NCBI RefSeq assembly: GCF_040412425.1
Contig: NC_089749.1
Span: 31,123,313 to 31,187,312 of the forward strand
DNA from: Macrobrachium rosenbergii
Lineage: Eukaryota; Arthropoda; Malacostraca; Decapoda; Palaemonidae
DNA: 64,000 bases
Direction of reading: 5' to 3'
A program made the translations under genes and the position numbers. Shown here piece after piece: positions 13,889 through 25,079 of this stretch (the first letter of the stretch is position 1; each line of letters opens with the position of its first letter). The notes below the pieces were generated by a model. The model ran no database searches. It worked only from the letters and a program-made list of their open reading frames with translations, and was not told the origin of the DNA.

Positions 13889-14212
13889 CCCTCCCTAGGG
13901 GGATAGTGCCGCCAGTGCACCTCACGGGGTGCAATGTAGGCATTACTAAAGATTCTTTGCAGCGTCCCTTCGGCACCTAGCTACACCCCATTATGCTCGT
14001 TTTACTGAACCTCCGTTCTTATAATCTTTCTTCCATCTTGCTATCAACTCTCCCCTAACGATTTTTTCACAATGCAACTGCGGAGTTCTCCTCCTGTTAC
14101 ATCTTTCAAACCTACCTACTCTCAGTTTGCTTTCCAGCGCTGATTGACCTCATAGGCCGCAGTTCTTGGCCTTTGGCCTAAGCTCTATTTTCCATTCCGT
14201 TCTGTATTCCAT
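13889..14212 (+). repeat. Dispersed repeat family C, copy 1
   Basis: Shares its full length with 47783-48077 (same strand) and 60215-60512 (opposite strand). Common landmarks in order: CCTAGGGGGATAGTGCCG, CAGTGCACCTCA, GCAGCGTCCCTTCGGC, CCTCCGTTC, CAATGCAACTGCG-type, CAGCGCTGATTGACCTCA and GGCCTTTGGCCTAAG. About 300 bases, no intact ORF. It looks like a high-copy non-autonomous element; class not determined. Copies differ by many substitutions, so it is not recent. Confidence 0.85.
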
Positions 14213-15080
14213 CATTTTGAAGCCGACCCCATCATCATAGAATTTGATTTGCAATTCTTGCGAAAAGCGAGAAGCGTGATGCTAGAATGCAGCGGTGGAG
14301 CCGGGAAGACAAGAGCGGAGTACGCTTTAATTCTGATTACTTGACTCAGAACCTTTATTAATATCTGGATCATTCCTGCTGTTACAACAGACATTAATAG
14401 TCGTAAGACAGGTAAGTTAATATGATTATGTTGGTGACAATGACGTTAAGTGTATATTAATGTATTCCTTATCGTTAGAAACCTTTCTTAGTAGTCTCTC
14501 ACATCATTTTGTTAACTTCAGAGCATTTATTAGTGCTCCTGATATTAAAATATTGTTACACGGCTCACGAACTAGCTGTATTTGGCATTTATTCATGGCT
14601 ACCCATCCATGTACTGACCAGATCCAGTATTGCATACCTTAGCGAACCTGCCACTCCCTGAGGTTCACTACAGGTAACCAGTCCAATCACTGGCCATTTC
14701 GAGCCTTGCTATACTTAAAGATTTTAGATAAGGGTTCAATTGAATGTTATCATAGCGTCCAATGCCCAATGTTCTGAGGTTATTTATGTTATCCCAATAC
14801 TCTACCGCATTCTCAAGTAAACACATAAGTTCATTTAAAAGTATTTCCCTGAATAATTCTTGGTTTTAGGACGACCTTTTATGAGATGACAATACTTAAG
14901 TTAAAGGGCCACAATCCAAGGCATACTTTGATTGGCTTAATAATATTTGTGTGAGGAGGCATCTTTTCTCTTCATTTATGTGCCTCCTTCCCAATCCTTT
15001 TGTGAGGTTTCTGTCCTTTTTTGACTTGAGTCATTGTAGTAAAATAATAATAATTATATAATATAAAACATTTAACTGAT
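14213..15080. other. Unique DNA, no gene seen
   Basis: Mixed composition; open frames up to about 60 codons, none recognised. Confidence 0.4.
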
Positions 15081-15323
15081 GCTGGTCAGCTGGTATAGTG
15101 GTTGATGTCGTGACGTGCCACTCAGATGTCGCGAGTTCACGTCTCGCCCAGGGCGATGAAAAATCACTGGCTGTGTATCATGATCAGTTACTGCTGCAGC
15201 GTGGGGTTTGCGGTGAGAGGTTGAAACCAACATTCTTTGGACGCTTGAATTTCAAGTCAATGGTCCCGTGTGCTTGTTCCACGTGAATTGGTTTCATCCA
15301 CTGAAATAATGATGATAATAATT
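15081..15323 (+). repeat. Family A tRNA-derived SINE, full copy
   Basis: The head GCTGGTCAGCTGGTATAGTG resembles the 5' end of a tRNA (Asp/Glu-like), with an A box TGGTATAGTGG (15091-15101) and a B-box-like GAGTTCACGTC (15133-15143). The conserved body runs through GGCGATGAAAAATCACTGG, GATCAGTTACTGC and TTTCAAGTCAATGG to a GATGATAATAATTT tail. Homologous full copies lie at 27346 and 57086 and a truncated copy at 1850. The 62-codon open frame inside it is incidental. Confidence 0.88.
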
Positions 15324-15678
15324 TTAATAACTGCAGGCCTACCTATGGCAATTTTCCATGAATTCATTATAATTATAAAGAAACAAAAGAAGTTGTTTGA
15401 AAGATAGAAATCTGACCAGCGTGCGCTAGAATTCAACTCTAGGTCTATTAGCTAAGAAAGAATGAAAACTAGTTCAATCTTTGCTCTTCCTGGAGCGGTG
15501 CGCATTCCCCCTTCCCTTTTCGTAGGCGAGTTTTTTGTGTGTGTGTTACTTGCAGTGACTAGTTTGGGCCTTTTGCTCTCCCCATCATGGTCCCACTGAA
15601 TTATTTAAGTTTCTCATCTTTGAAGTTAACGAAAAAATTGGAAATAAGAATCCAGATACGAATAAAAATATTAGCATC

Positions 15679-15731
<53 letters not shown>
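15679..15731. repeat. (AAT)n microsatellite
   Basis: About 17 AAT triplets; the complementary frame reads as poly-Leu. Confidence 0.97.
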
Positions 15732-15734
<3 letters not shown>

Positions 15735-15840
15735 CATTCTCCGAAGGAAGAAAGGAAAGAGACAATCGATCACCGAATCCTCTGTTGAAAAGAGCGAAAA
15801 ATAGCTCTGAAGAATACAGGTTGAAAAGGACTGTTTAAAG

Positions 15841-16872
15841 AGAGGAAGGCGGCTCTTTTTATGAAGAGAGGGAAGGGGCCACTTTGTAACAGAGGGGTGG
15901 AGAGACTTCAAGCGTCCAAATATGGGGGCTTTCAAAATAAAGTGAAAAAAGGAATTATTCTTTGTAGTGGAGTGGAGAGTGTCTTATCCAGATGGAGGGG
16001 AAGGAAAATACTGATAACAAATGCCAAATGCCTCTTTGAAATGGATCGGAGTTTGAGTTTCTTAAAAGCGAATTCAACTGCTTGCAATGAGCTTTTTTCA
16101 ATCGGAAGTTGTTCTTAAGTGACTGTCTCTCTCTAGACTTCATTTTTCACAAGCATCGAAAGGCGCTGAGGTTTATCTTTGGCAAGAATTGAATGGCACA
16201 TAACGGTAACTTTGAATAATGGAGGGTTCTTAAAGTTAAATATGAGTTGCGGAATGCAGCTAATGTTGATTTTTTTGAAGCGTCAGAAAACACAGACACC
16301 AAGTCATTCAAGTCAAATAGCGGAGGGCACAGAAAATTGTTTAAGCAACGACATTTCCTAAAGAAACGGAATTCATGACTTAGCTGTGTTAGGTAAGGGC
16401 GGTTTCATGAAAGTCCTTTTGAATATATTCCGTAGGACGCTCGAGGTCATGGTGGGATTTTTGTTGAATATCAGAAAAAGGAGAAGTTTCAAATGGTATC
16501 TGTTAAGCGAAGAAAAACACGAGAAATATTTTCAAGAAATAAAGGGCATGTAAAAACTCTTTTGTTGAATAACAGAAGACAGCAAAGGAAATCGTTTTCA
16601 TACTGAAGGAATAAGTATAAAATCTTGTTTTTCTGGCTAAAGAAAGACAAATTGCCTTTTGCCTTGGTCGAAAACATGAACATATCCTTGTTAAGGAACA
16701 AAGGACGCGTGAAGTTACCGCTCAGTAATGAAGGGTGCATGGAGCGCTTTCTTCTTAAATATCGGAAGACGCATGAAACCCTGCGAGTTAAGTAATGGGA
16801 GGTACATGAAATTCTATCTGTAAAGTAAAAGAAGGCGCGTGGAATCTTATGTTCAATTTGCGAGAGGACAAA
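15841..16872. repeat. Decayed tandem array, 32-33 bp unit (array C)
   Basis: The clearest part is 16693-16853: five consecutive diverged units begin at 16693, 16726, 16757, 16790 and 16822, so steps are 33, 31, 33, 32 bases and the last unit is about 32. The shared core is GGAAGACGCATGAAA followed by a pyrimidine-rich CCTGCG/TTCTATCTG part. Weaker units extend leftwards at 16604, 16637 and 16668 and around 16463-16564. A purine-rich, less regular stretch (15841-16150) may be the oldest portion. Steps vary by a base or two and the frame does not stay open, so it is not a repeat protein. Confidence 0.7.
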
Positions 16873-17236
16873 AGATGGCTCTAAATTGTAAACTGGATTT
16901 TCCAGTGCGCTGCCTGCTCACTTCGGTATGAGCGGTACCCCTAAAAATGATAACTAGTCTTTTTCTTAGTTAACTAAAGATACAAACCGTACTAAATATC
17001 ACGTCTGTTATTACTGTTAATATTACTATAATAACAGTTGCATGACCACAAACGTAATTTACGTAATAACGTAAGAATACCTGGAAAATCTGTTTTCTCT
17101 GTTGCGCCAGTCATATCAAGATTTGTGTATATAATTCTTGGCCTTATTTAAGATGATCTGTAAAAAATAATAACTAGATAATTATAAAATGATTTGCTCT
17201 TGTCAGTATAACACTAGTTTAGTATGTGAAAATAAG

Positions 17237-17239
<3 letters not shown>
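16873..17239. other. AT-rich spacer, nothing recognised
   Basis: No ORF or shared repeat identified. Confidence 0.4.

Positions 17240-17318
<79 letters not shown>
17240..17318. repeat. (TA)n microsatellite
   Basis: About 79 bases of pure TA. Confidence 0.97.
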
Positions 17319-17319
<1 letters not shown>

Positions 17320-18136
17320 GATATTTGCGTGTGTGCGCGTATGTAAAATATGCCACTCTCCCTCTCCCACCTTCTCTTTCCTCCCATTCCTATACTGTAG
17401 GCCTATTCATATTATGATAGCCGGAATTAAGAGGCGGGGGATGACGTATGATGTAAAGAATATACATATGTGCTAGCTGTTCGAAAGGTATGAAAAAAGG
17501 AACCATGGGCACGTATAGTCCTTATTAGACTTCACTCGTACCAAACACAAACATGGGTATCTAAACTGCATATGTTAATACACAGCAGCAGTGTATTGAT
17601 TCATATATCGCGCCATGAAAATCAAATAATTAGTAAAGAGAGTCTTTATGTAACTTATTTAAAGGAAGATTAACCGTATCCTTATGAATTAGCCTCGGTT
17701 GATGGACCTCATATTATTTAGCGGTTATTGATTCTTGCATTTACCTAACCATTTAATTTATATTTGTAAATCCCTCTCCACTTTTAAATCATGTGTTTGT
17801 GCTTTTGTCAGTCGTGTGAAATGGAGTAAGTGTATACCGCTCTACTCTCTCCCTTTATTCCGTATAAAAAAAGTCCTAATAATTCTCCATATTATGCTGC
17901 CGCTCTGTATAGATAGTTGAATACTGTATATACAGTACAAGTTATATCATGTTAAAATACTGCCATTAAAATAAAACCCTTGCTGAAGTATGTCTTCACA
18001 AAAAATAGTAATTAGGAAATTCAGAATTATGGCAACGCATTGAAATGAAGTAAAATAATATGGAAGTGGAAGTTAGCACTGATACCCCGTCAGTTAAGAT
18101 TATGACCCAAAATACTCTAGTAATGCTCTAATCCAG
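17319..18136. other. AT-rich unique DNA, no gene seen
   Basis: No recognisable ORF or repeat. Confidence 0.4.
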
Positions 18137-18853
18137 TAGCTCCAACCTTTTTTAGTTTATGGCCCTTAGAACCTTGAATATTTCTGCGGCCTCCTGTGGC
18201 CCATACACCATTAGTGGAAAAAAGGACTACAACATTATAATAAGATGCATAGAACTATCATTGTATTTTTAACGGCACATTAATTCTGCATGTTCAAACC
18301 AAAAATATTTTGTGTTCAATATAACAGTCATTGACAATCGTGTTTGTTTTTCTGATATAGAATCATAAAAAAGCTTCTATTGGCACCCAGAAAATGAATG
18401 ACCTTTAAAAGATTATCACTTTTGGCAAAAAAAGTATATCTTAAAGCAGAATAAAAAAAAAATTCAAATTAGCGTTTTACCGAATTTATGCAGTGGGTCC
18501 TTATCGCTGAGGCAATTTTGCAATATGGAGTCTGTGGTTGTTAGAGACAAACGATGCCAATAAATACGGTAGTCGACAGAAGTCACAAACAAAGCTGGCA
18601 GATTGTAAGAGACCAAAATTTAGATTAATGCAAATAACTATATCTATGACAACGTTTAACAAAATTTAAAAAGGAAATTTTAAAATATACAGTTGAACTA
18701 CATGTAGAGCTGAAATTTCAGAGGCAGCACGGTGGTAGTTCTGTGGCCTCCTTCATTGAGCCTGTGGTCCCCCAAATCGCCAAAATTTTTCTGTGACCCC
18801 CTGAAAGTTGCCTTGGCACCTTGGGCTACAAGACACCAAATTGGGAACAGTTA
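18137..18853. mobile_element. hAT-like non-autonomous element remnant (candidate)
   Basis: The left end CAGTAGCTCCAACCTTTTTT resembles the CAGTGGTTCCCAACCTTTTT-type ends of hAT transposons. The right end, read on the other strand, is AACTGTTCCCAATTTGGTG. Both flanks carry 'TGTGGCC...' blocks (left around 18190-18210, right around 18743-18810), a composition typical of hAT termini. The 600-base interior is AT-rich with no transposase frame. No clean 8-bp target duplication was found, so this is a degraded or mis-bounded candidate. Confidence 0.35.
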
Positions 18854-19189
18854 AGCTTAACCTATTAAAGACTGTTCATCGCTAAGGTTTTCTACTGAAA
18901 TGCATTTATCAATAACGACTAACAGTCGATGAAATGTGCAACACTGAGAGCTGTGAAAAAGCCTCGTTAGCCTCTGCAATCGAGTGTAATAACATTTTGA
19001 TTATCTTTTCTGCTTATGGCAGCGCGACCGAGAACCAAAGAATGGAACGAAAAAAATTGTCTAGAATTAATGAAGCGAGTTACCAAATAGCGAATCATTG
19101 AACTACCTAATTATCATTGAATTATAAATCAATGAAAGGACAGTTCACCCATCTCATAGCGGGATCTTGATCCCCTCTAACCGGTTTTG
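18854..19189. other. AT-rich unique DNA
   Basis: Nothing recognised; lies just upstream of the promoter-like block. Confidence 0.4.
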
Positions 19190-19660
19190 AGGAACTTTTG
19201 CCGCCAACCGAGGGGAAGTGCGTACGCAGACTCCGCCCACTGATTGCTTGGCCACGCCTACCACTTTGCGGTAGCGCTCACATAACAGAAGTTACATTTC
19301 ATTAATCAATATTTTTTCGGTGGTGGTAGCTATTTTTTCTTTGAAATAAGTCAGTGTCTTTCTATATTATTGAGAAATTACCACTCAAATTTCTGAAGTG
19401 AGCTGTGTTAATTGAAAGTGTGTATAAAATATACCAATAGAAATGTGTATAGTTGGCACTTGGGCAAATTGCTGGTACCTGAATCCCCGCCCACCATTTT
19501 GTATCAGTGATGGAGACGACCCCTGATTGGTGGAAGATGGGTTGAGTGCCAATCCTGACCGACAAGTGATCCAATTCATGTGTTTTTGGCTTAAATACAC
19601 TCACATTAGTTAACTTATACCACTATTGTCACGGGTTCCGGCCTGGTTGAACGCTGGGAC
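19190..19660 (+). promoter_or_regulatory. Putative promoter and 5' leader of the exon at 20015
   Basis: GC rises here. Seen: ACTCCGCCCACTGATTG and GGCCACGCCTACC near 19230-19262; CCCCGCCCACC near 19485; CTGATTGGTGG near 19523; CCAAT at 19435, 19549 and 19571; TATAAAATATA at 19423; and TTAAATAC near 19591. CCGCCCAC and GATTG occur close together twice. CCAAT/NF-Y and KLF/Sp sites of this kind are common in animal promoters. The exact start site cannot be placed; a leader beginning around 19600-19660 is my guess. Confidence 0.45.
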
Positions 19661-20014
19661 GCCTGAGAAGAAGCAAGCGTGACTTAGAAGTTTCTGTCGG
19701 TGGACGAACTGCTTCCTCTGTACATTATATAATTAGAAACATTAAGCCGTCGGGTTTAATCATTGTTATTGAAGTGGATGACAAAGTTCAGTAAAGAAAA
19801 GGAGATCCTTTGAATTTTGTGGTTCTTAACTGGTCACTGGAAGTGTTCTTCGAAGGAGAAGGATTATTTTCTCTAAAGTGTTGGAGCATGTTCTGAAGTT
19901 GACACTTGTTGAATATGTTTTGGCTTTCTTTTAATTAATTAGGCTAAATTAAACCTCAATCGATTCTTCGATATTGTCAGAGGGGTCCAGGAAACTTCCG
20001 GAAGTCCTCACACG
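19661..20014 (+). other. Probable 5' UTR, possibly with a short upstream intron
   Basis: Non-coding sequence leading to the ATG at 20015, with an in-frame TAG at 19940-19942. TTCTTCGATATTGTCAG ends at 19980 and could be a 3' splice site, so the leader may be spliced or may continue from the promoter block. Only transcript data can decide. Confidence 0.4.
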
Positions 20015-20936
20015 ATGGAAAAACTGACCGAGTTCGTCTCCAAGTCCTTTGATCCGACCAAGAGCGCTCTCAGCGTTCAGTACTTGGCCCAGTCAGCGGC
20101 GAGGCCCGACCCGATGCGCTCAGAAACTCCCGGCGGAGGGACCGAATCCGACTCCTCAGGTCCTCACGACCTGAGAATAGCGATGTCCCATCCGGCCTTG
20201 CCCCTCGGCTTACCTCTGGATCTGCCCAGGTACCCGCCTGTCCCCATAACGACGGCCGGCTTGCCTTACCCTCTGCCCCTGCTGATGGCACATCGCGCCC
20301 CTGCCCAGCTGCCGCCTCTGACTCTCCATCAGCATCCGTCATCGCCCAGATCACCGTCTCCTTCGTCCCCGAGACGTTTCGAAAATATCAGCCCAAAGAG
20401 ACGCCGAAGGTTATCGGCCGACGACGACCGCCAAACCCCAAGTGTCCACGGGGACGAGGAGGACGAAGAGGTCGACGTCGAAGCTTCTGATATGCAGGAG
20501 GAGGCCGCCAACTTGACGCTGACGAAGGCCAGGAGCTCGACTACGACGCCCGACGGTAACGAAGGGAACCTCGCCAGCACCGTCACCGACCACGACGACT
20601 CGCCTCTGCCGATCAAATCGGAGCCGTCGGACGGTTTACCCAACGGCGACACCTCCGTCAGCAGTTCGCAGGACCTGATCAACAATAACAGCAGCAGCTT
20701 AGGAAACAAAGACCAAGACCGGGAAACAGGCCTCAGAAACAATGCGTCTCCTTCGTCCTCGTCCCATGGTAGCCCACCCCCTCCCCCTCCCCCACAAGTT
20801 AGTGCCGCCCTCCTGGGTAGTGTTTCTCATCCTATCATGGGATCCTTATCTCCTTCCGTAGGATGCAATGCTGCCAGGCTGATGGCTGCAAGGAAGTCCC
20901 CCACAGATGAGGATGAGCGTCTGACGAATACACCAG
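20015..20936 (+). CDS. First coding exon of a nuclear, probably transcriptional, regulator
   Basis: This is the only convincing coding segment in the window: 307 codons plus one base, visibly GC-rich against AT-rich flanks. The ATG has A at -3 and G at +4 and follows an in-frame stop at 19940-19942. The exon ends at a consensus donor (ACACCAG|GTAAGG, GT at 20937-20938), giving a phase-1 intron; the frame runs only 11 codons past the donor before a stop. Protein features: short amphipathic start (residues 1-30); Pro/Leu-rich block (59-106) with PLDLP at 67-71, a weak likeness to CtBP-binding PxDLS; Ser/Pro-rich block (108-120); basic NLS PKRRRR (127-132); acidic stretch (147-156); SUMO-type IKSE (200-203); Ser/Asn-rich region; and a run of seven prolines (254-260). 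These suit the disordered N-terminus of a transcription factor or cofactor. No DNA-binding domain lies in this exon and I do not recognise the family. The rest must be encoded downstream. Confidence 0.85.
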
Positions 20937-22275
20937 GTAAGGAGACAGTAACTGCACCCAACTGGGATTGATAAATTCGTTCATTTTTATTTATTTAATT
21001 AATTTACTATGCACTGCAATTTTACTCATTTTCACCCTTTTTTTATTCTTTATTAACAGCGAAAAAAATCTTTTTAGCATGTTTTAAAATTTAATGTTCA
21101 CTCCCAATATGTCGTTTACAACATATTTTTGTTTTTTCTATTGCTGTAAAAATTGTTAATGACCATTTCGTGTATTTTCTAAAGTTTCTTTGTAAATCGC
21201 ATTTTATGCCACGCCGGAGGAAAAAGGTTGATGAATGGAAATGTACAATATCTATACAGCAACATCAACAAAAGCTGTACATTAATGCATTTTAATACAT
21301 TTCATATCATTGCCATATATTTTGTTATTTTTTGCGATTTCAGTATTTGTAAATATCATTTTGATTTTTTTATGGAATTACTGCAATCATAGTAGATGAT
21401 TGTAGGCTACATGCAGTGAAAATATATATTTACATAAACATGACAAATTATGAAAGTAGATGCCCTCTCATATTTTTGTGATTGTTATATTAGGTAGTAA
21501 CTGCCTTAACATAAAACCGTAACACACAATGCAAACTCTGTTGTTATTATTATTATTATTATAGCAACATGCCATGTCATAAGAATATTCACTTAGATTT
21601 ACAAACATTACAAGTCTATACATCTAAAAATGGCTGAAAATTGTAATTGTTGTTGTTGTTTTTATTTATGATAAAATTCCGCCATGACTTACAGCTGTAT
21701 ATGACTTCAAACTGAAAAACAACCCTGTGACATCCTCGCTGAAAACTAGTTTATTTTTCCGTGTATTTATTTTTCGTATAACTTTTGTTTGGTTGTCCTT
21801 TTTATGCTTCTTAATAATCTCTTTTTGTAACTCTTTCTTTCGTTATCGTTATAATTTTTTTTAGCGAAATAATCTTTTCAAAGCATAAGGGATTTTCGGG
21901 AAGAAAAGTAAGTAGCGTTGAGACTGTATTCAGAAATACTACTTCTCTGAAATTATCGAAGAGCCACGGAGTTGAGAAATCAGTGTTAAAGATATTTTCG
22001 TTCCGAGTGCTGTTTCTAAGAAAGTATGATGCATGATACATATTTATATTCATTGATATTGGTCTAGATATTTTTAATCATTTCCCCGAGAACGAGCTAA
22101 ACAAAGGTCAAAGCTAGCGTTAACAGTGGCTATATCGCTCATCGGTCCTTCAGTGTCATAAGATATTTGCTGTAAATATTATCAGTGAAAGTAAATGTTT
22201 TCAAGAAAAAGTGGCATCCAAAAACACACAAAAGGAAGTTACCTCACCTGCCATATTTTACATGTTAAACCGAAT

Positions 22276-22277
<2 letters not shown>
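20937..22277 (+). other. Start of presumed long first intron
   Basis: Composition drops back to AT-rich straight after the donor at 20937. No acceptor-framed ORF with a recognisable domain was found here, and none elsewhere to the window end, so the intron may exceed 43 kb. Internal short (TTA)n around 21541. Confidence 0.5.
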
Positions 22278-22349
<72 letters not shown>

Positions 22350-22350
22350 G
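22278..22350. repeat. (TTA)n microsatellite
   Basis: About 24 TTA triplets. Confidence 0.97.
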
Positions 22351-22707
22351 GTGTTTCCATTGCATTTTTATGTTTAGTATATACTGATAAGCGTTTATTT
22401 AACTTCTGCTGTTGCTATATATTTTTTATTTATACCAACTATGATATTGTTGTGAATACTATACTAGCTTTAATGAAGAAAAATCAACTCAATGTTAAAA
22501 ATCGCTTAGCTGAATTTTTTTCTTCATATCCTGAATAATGTTCAAATTTCGAGATGCATTTTGTACATTTCAGTGACCTTGTTGATTTTGGAACGACTAC
22601 AGTGGCAGTGTCCTTTTCTTTGCGAAAGAGAACATGATTCTGACACCGTTTTTTTCAGAATTATATTTGAAAATTAAATTTGGGTGTCATGCTGGTCATA
22701 AAATTTA

Positions 22708-22769
<62 letters not shown>
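22708..22769. repeat. (TTA)n microsatellite
   Basis: About 20 TTA triplets. Confidence 0.97.
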
Positions 22770-23035
22770 GATTACAGATACAATGTATTATGATTAAGGA
22801 CAACGTTTTAATATATTCTTCGTGATTTATGTTATTTATATTATTATTGAAATAAAATACAGTAATTATTATTATTATTGTGTAATAAAAATTTTAACGT
22901 ACACACTGATGAGGAGCACCGTTCAGGTGTTCGAAAGTCTTTGCTTTTATATTTTTTACATAATAACATAGTTTACTACATAATTATGGATTTTTATTAG
23001 ACAAACTGTTTTTCACGAGAATGTGAATTTCGTAG

Positions 23036-23036
<1 letters not shown>

Positions 23037-23111
<75 letters not shown>

Positions 23112-23112
23112 T
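23037..23112. repeat. (TTA)n microsatellite
   Basis: About 25 triplets with a single G substitution near 23092. Confidence 0.97.
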
Positions 23113-23273
23113 GAGAATCTGATATGAGCAACCGAATAACCTTCGGAGTAGAGGCCTTCCCAACTCAGATGGGAACTTTTATGGAACCGATGGGTTACAT
23201 AGTGCTCGCTCTTACTTGGTTTGGTATCGGTTGCTGACGTTTGTTTGTTAAATGCTTAGAAAATTTATCGATG

Positions 23274-23274
<1 letters not shown>

Positions 23275-23323
<49 letters not shown>

Positions 23324-23326
23324 TAA

Positions 23327-23363
<37 letters not shown>
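23275..23363. repeat. (TA)n microsatellite with duplicated TTCTAACTCA
   Basis: Two TA blocks, each followed by TATTCTAACTCATA, so the array and part of its flank have been duplicated. Confidence 0.95.
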
Positions 23364-23365
<2 letters not shown>

Positions 23366-23475
23366 TAACTCATAACAAGACCGAATCCTGGTCTTTCGAG
23401 AGAGAGTCGCGGAGGAATTGCTAACGCCCTGGGCTCTCACTCGAAAGACCGGGGTTTGGTCCCGTTGTGAGTCAA
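23364..23475. repeat. Inverted pair of tRNA-like 3' halves
   Basis: The left arm (about 23366-23400, ACTCATAACAAGACCGAATC then CTGGTCTTTCGAG) is the imperfect reverse complement of the right arm (about 23441-23475, CTCGAAAGACCGGGGTTTGG then TCCCGTTGTGAGT). The right arm has a B-box-like GGGGTTTGGTCCC. The loop contains GCGGAGGAATTGCTAACGCC, plausibly a decayed A-box region. It lies between two TA arrays (the second starts at 23522) and fits a tRNA-derived SINE fragment duplicated head to head. Confidence 0.6.
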
Positions 23476-23516
23476 AAATTTAAATTTAATTCTGTGAAAC
23501 ACGTTCCTGTGTGTTC

Positions 23517-23521
<5 letters not shown>

Positions 23522-23614
<93 letters not shown>

Positions 23615-23632
23615 ATATATATAAATATTATT
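23522..23632. repeat. (TA)n microsatellite
   Basis: About 80 bases of pure TA then TAT/TAA variants. Confidence 0.95.
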
Positions 23633-24168
23633 GTATATATATAAAAATATTATGGAAGTTAGTATCACATATTAATAAAACAAAATACTTTGAAATACAA
23701 TATAATAGCAGTTCTTCTGGAAGTGAAATTACTAGAAACTAAACACTATATTCACAGACGGAAGCACCAAAATAAAAGGAGCGTGTTAAAATCATGATGT
23801 AACCCACCTGTTTGAAAGAAAGGTAGAGATTAACTTGTATACCTGAAAACAAAGTGAGGAAAACCAGTTACCTGAGTTAGGCGATAAACACTTGTATTGA
23901 GGAAGCCTTGAATATTTAACGACGGAACGGTCTTTTTCATGATTGTGGATTCTAAGATGTTTACGTTGTGGTATTGTACTTGGCCCATAATAGAAAAAAT
24001 CTTTTTTTTTGGCGTCATACCTAATGTTAATCCACTGACGAGCATTGAAGACATTTGTTGATTAGTTAAGAATAAGAGACTACTTTAGCACGGGTTCTTA
24101 CCCCAAAGGGTTTGGTCTAAAAGGAATAAGGGCCTGGTATAAACCCCTACCTCGTTTCAAGATAACGA
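23633..24168. other. AT-rich unique DNA with one small shared motif
   Basis: No gene. Around 24088-24136 an AGCACGGGTTCTTACCCCAA block is related to AGCACGGACCCTTACCCCAA at 27246; both lie just upstream of a SINE. Confidence 0.45.
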
Positions 24169-24445
24169 AGTTCTTCATTAGGTGGGTGGGTTCCGTTCTC
24201 AGCTAGCACTCTGCTGGCCGCGCGTTCGAATCTCCGTTGGCCAATGAAGAATAAGAGAAATTTATTTCTGGTGATAGAAATTCATTTCTCGCTACCATGT
24301 GGTTCGGATTCCACAAGAAGCTGTAGGTCCCGTTGCTAGGTAACCAATTGGTTCTTAGTCATGTAAAATAAATCTAATCCTTCGAGCCAGCCCTAAGAGA
24401 GCTGTTAAAAGCTCAGTGGTCTGGTTAAACTAAGGTATACTTAAC
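24169..24445 (+). repeat. Family B tRNA-derived SINE with 12-bp target-site duplication
   Basis: The element is flanked by TCAAGATAACGA at 24157-24168 and again at 24446-24457, a perfect 12-bp direct repeat and good evidence of retroposition. The head carries a B box GTTCGAATC (24224-24232) preceded by TCAGCTAGCACTCTGCTGG. The body shares about 190 bases with 63614-63806: GGTGATAGAAATTCATTTCT, GGATTCCACAA, GTTGCTAGGTAACCA, TCTAATCCTTCG, AGAGCTGTTAA and GGTTAAACTAAGGTATACTT. The end is TTAAC just before the duplication. Confidence 0.88.
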
Positions 24446-24487
24446 TCAAGATAACGAGTCCACTGACAGTATTTTCTTTTAGAACCT

Positions 24488-24615
<128 letters not shown>

Positions 24616-24839
24616 GTGTTTATATTTTTATCCTAAACTGGCACACCCATAAGTCAAAAAATTAGTTACATATTAGGACTGAGGTTGATATTCCCTACCA
24701 TTGGGAGGCTACGTAACAACCTGAAGCTCGCAATGGGTGACCTCATTCTGTATCGTATATAGAAGCCAGCACCTGGGCTGGATGACGCAGGTGTACAGTG
24801 GAGTTTAATAACTAGATTATCATTGATGCGCAAATCCAT

Positions 24840-24951
<112 letters not shown>

Positions 24952-25079
24952 TTGCTTTCGTCAGTTATATATAAGCGTGACTTTTTATTTTAGAAAATGT
25001 GAAGCCATAAATACCCTTTAATATCGAATTCATTTAGTGTGCGAATAACTCCCAACCAAAAGAGTTGTGCCTTTAACGT

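Noticed and set aside
15098..15286. Open frames inside family A SINEs (also at 27285 and 57040) that look like a conserved peptide
   Set aside because: The similarity is explained by SINE homology; tRNA-like head, tails and frame differences argue against coding.
20070..20742. Antisense frames of 60-137 codons opposite the exon at 20015
   Set aside because: Shadows of the GC-rich sense frame; no motif, and the sense strand has the start, donor and coherent protein features.
22195..22825. Poly-Leu and poly-Ile frames over (TTA)n, and similar frames at 12501, 13713 and 15679
   Set aside because: Microsatellite translations.
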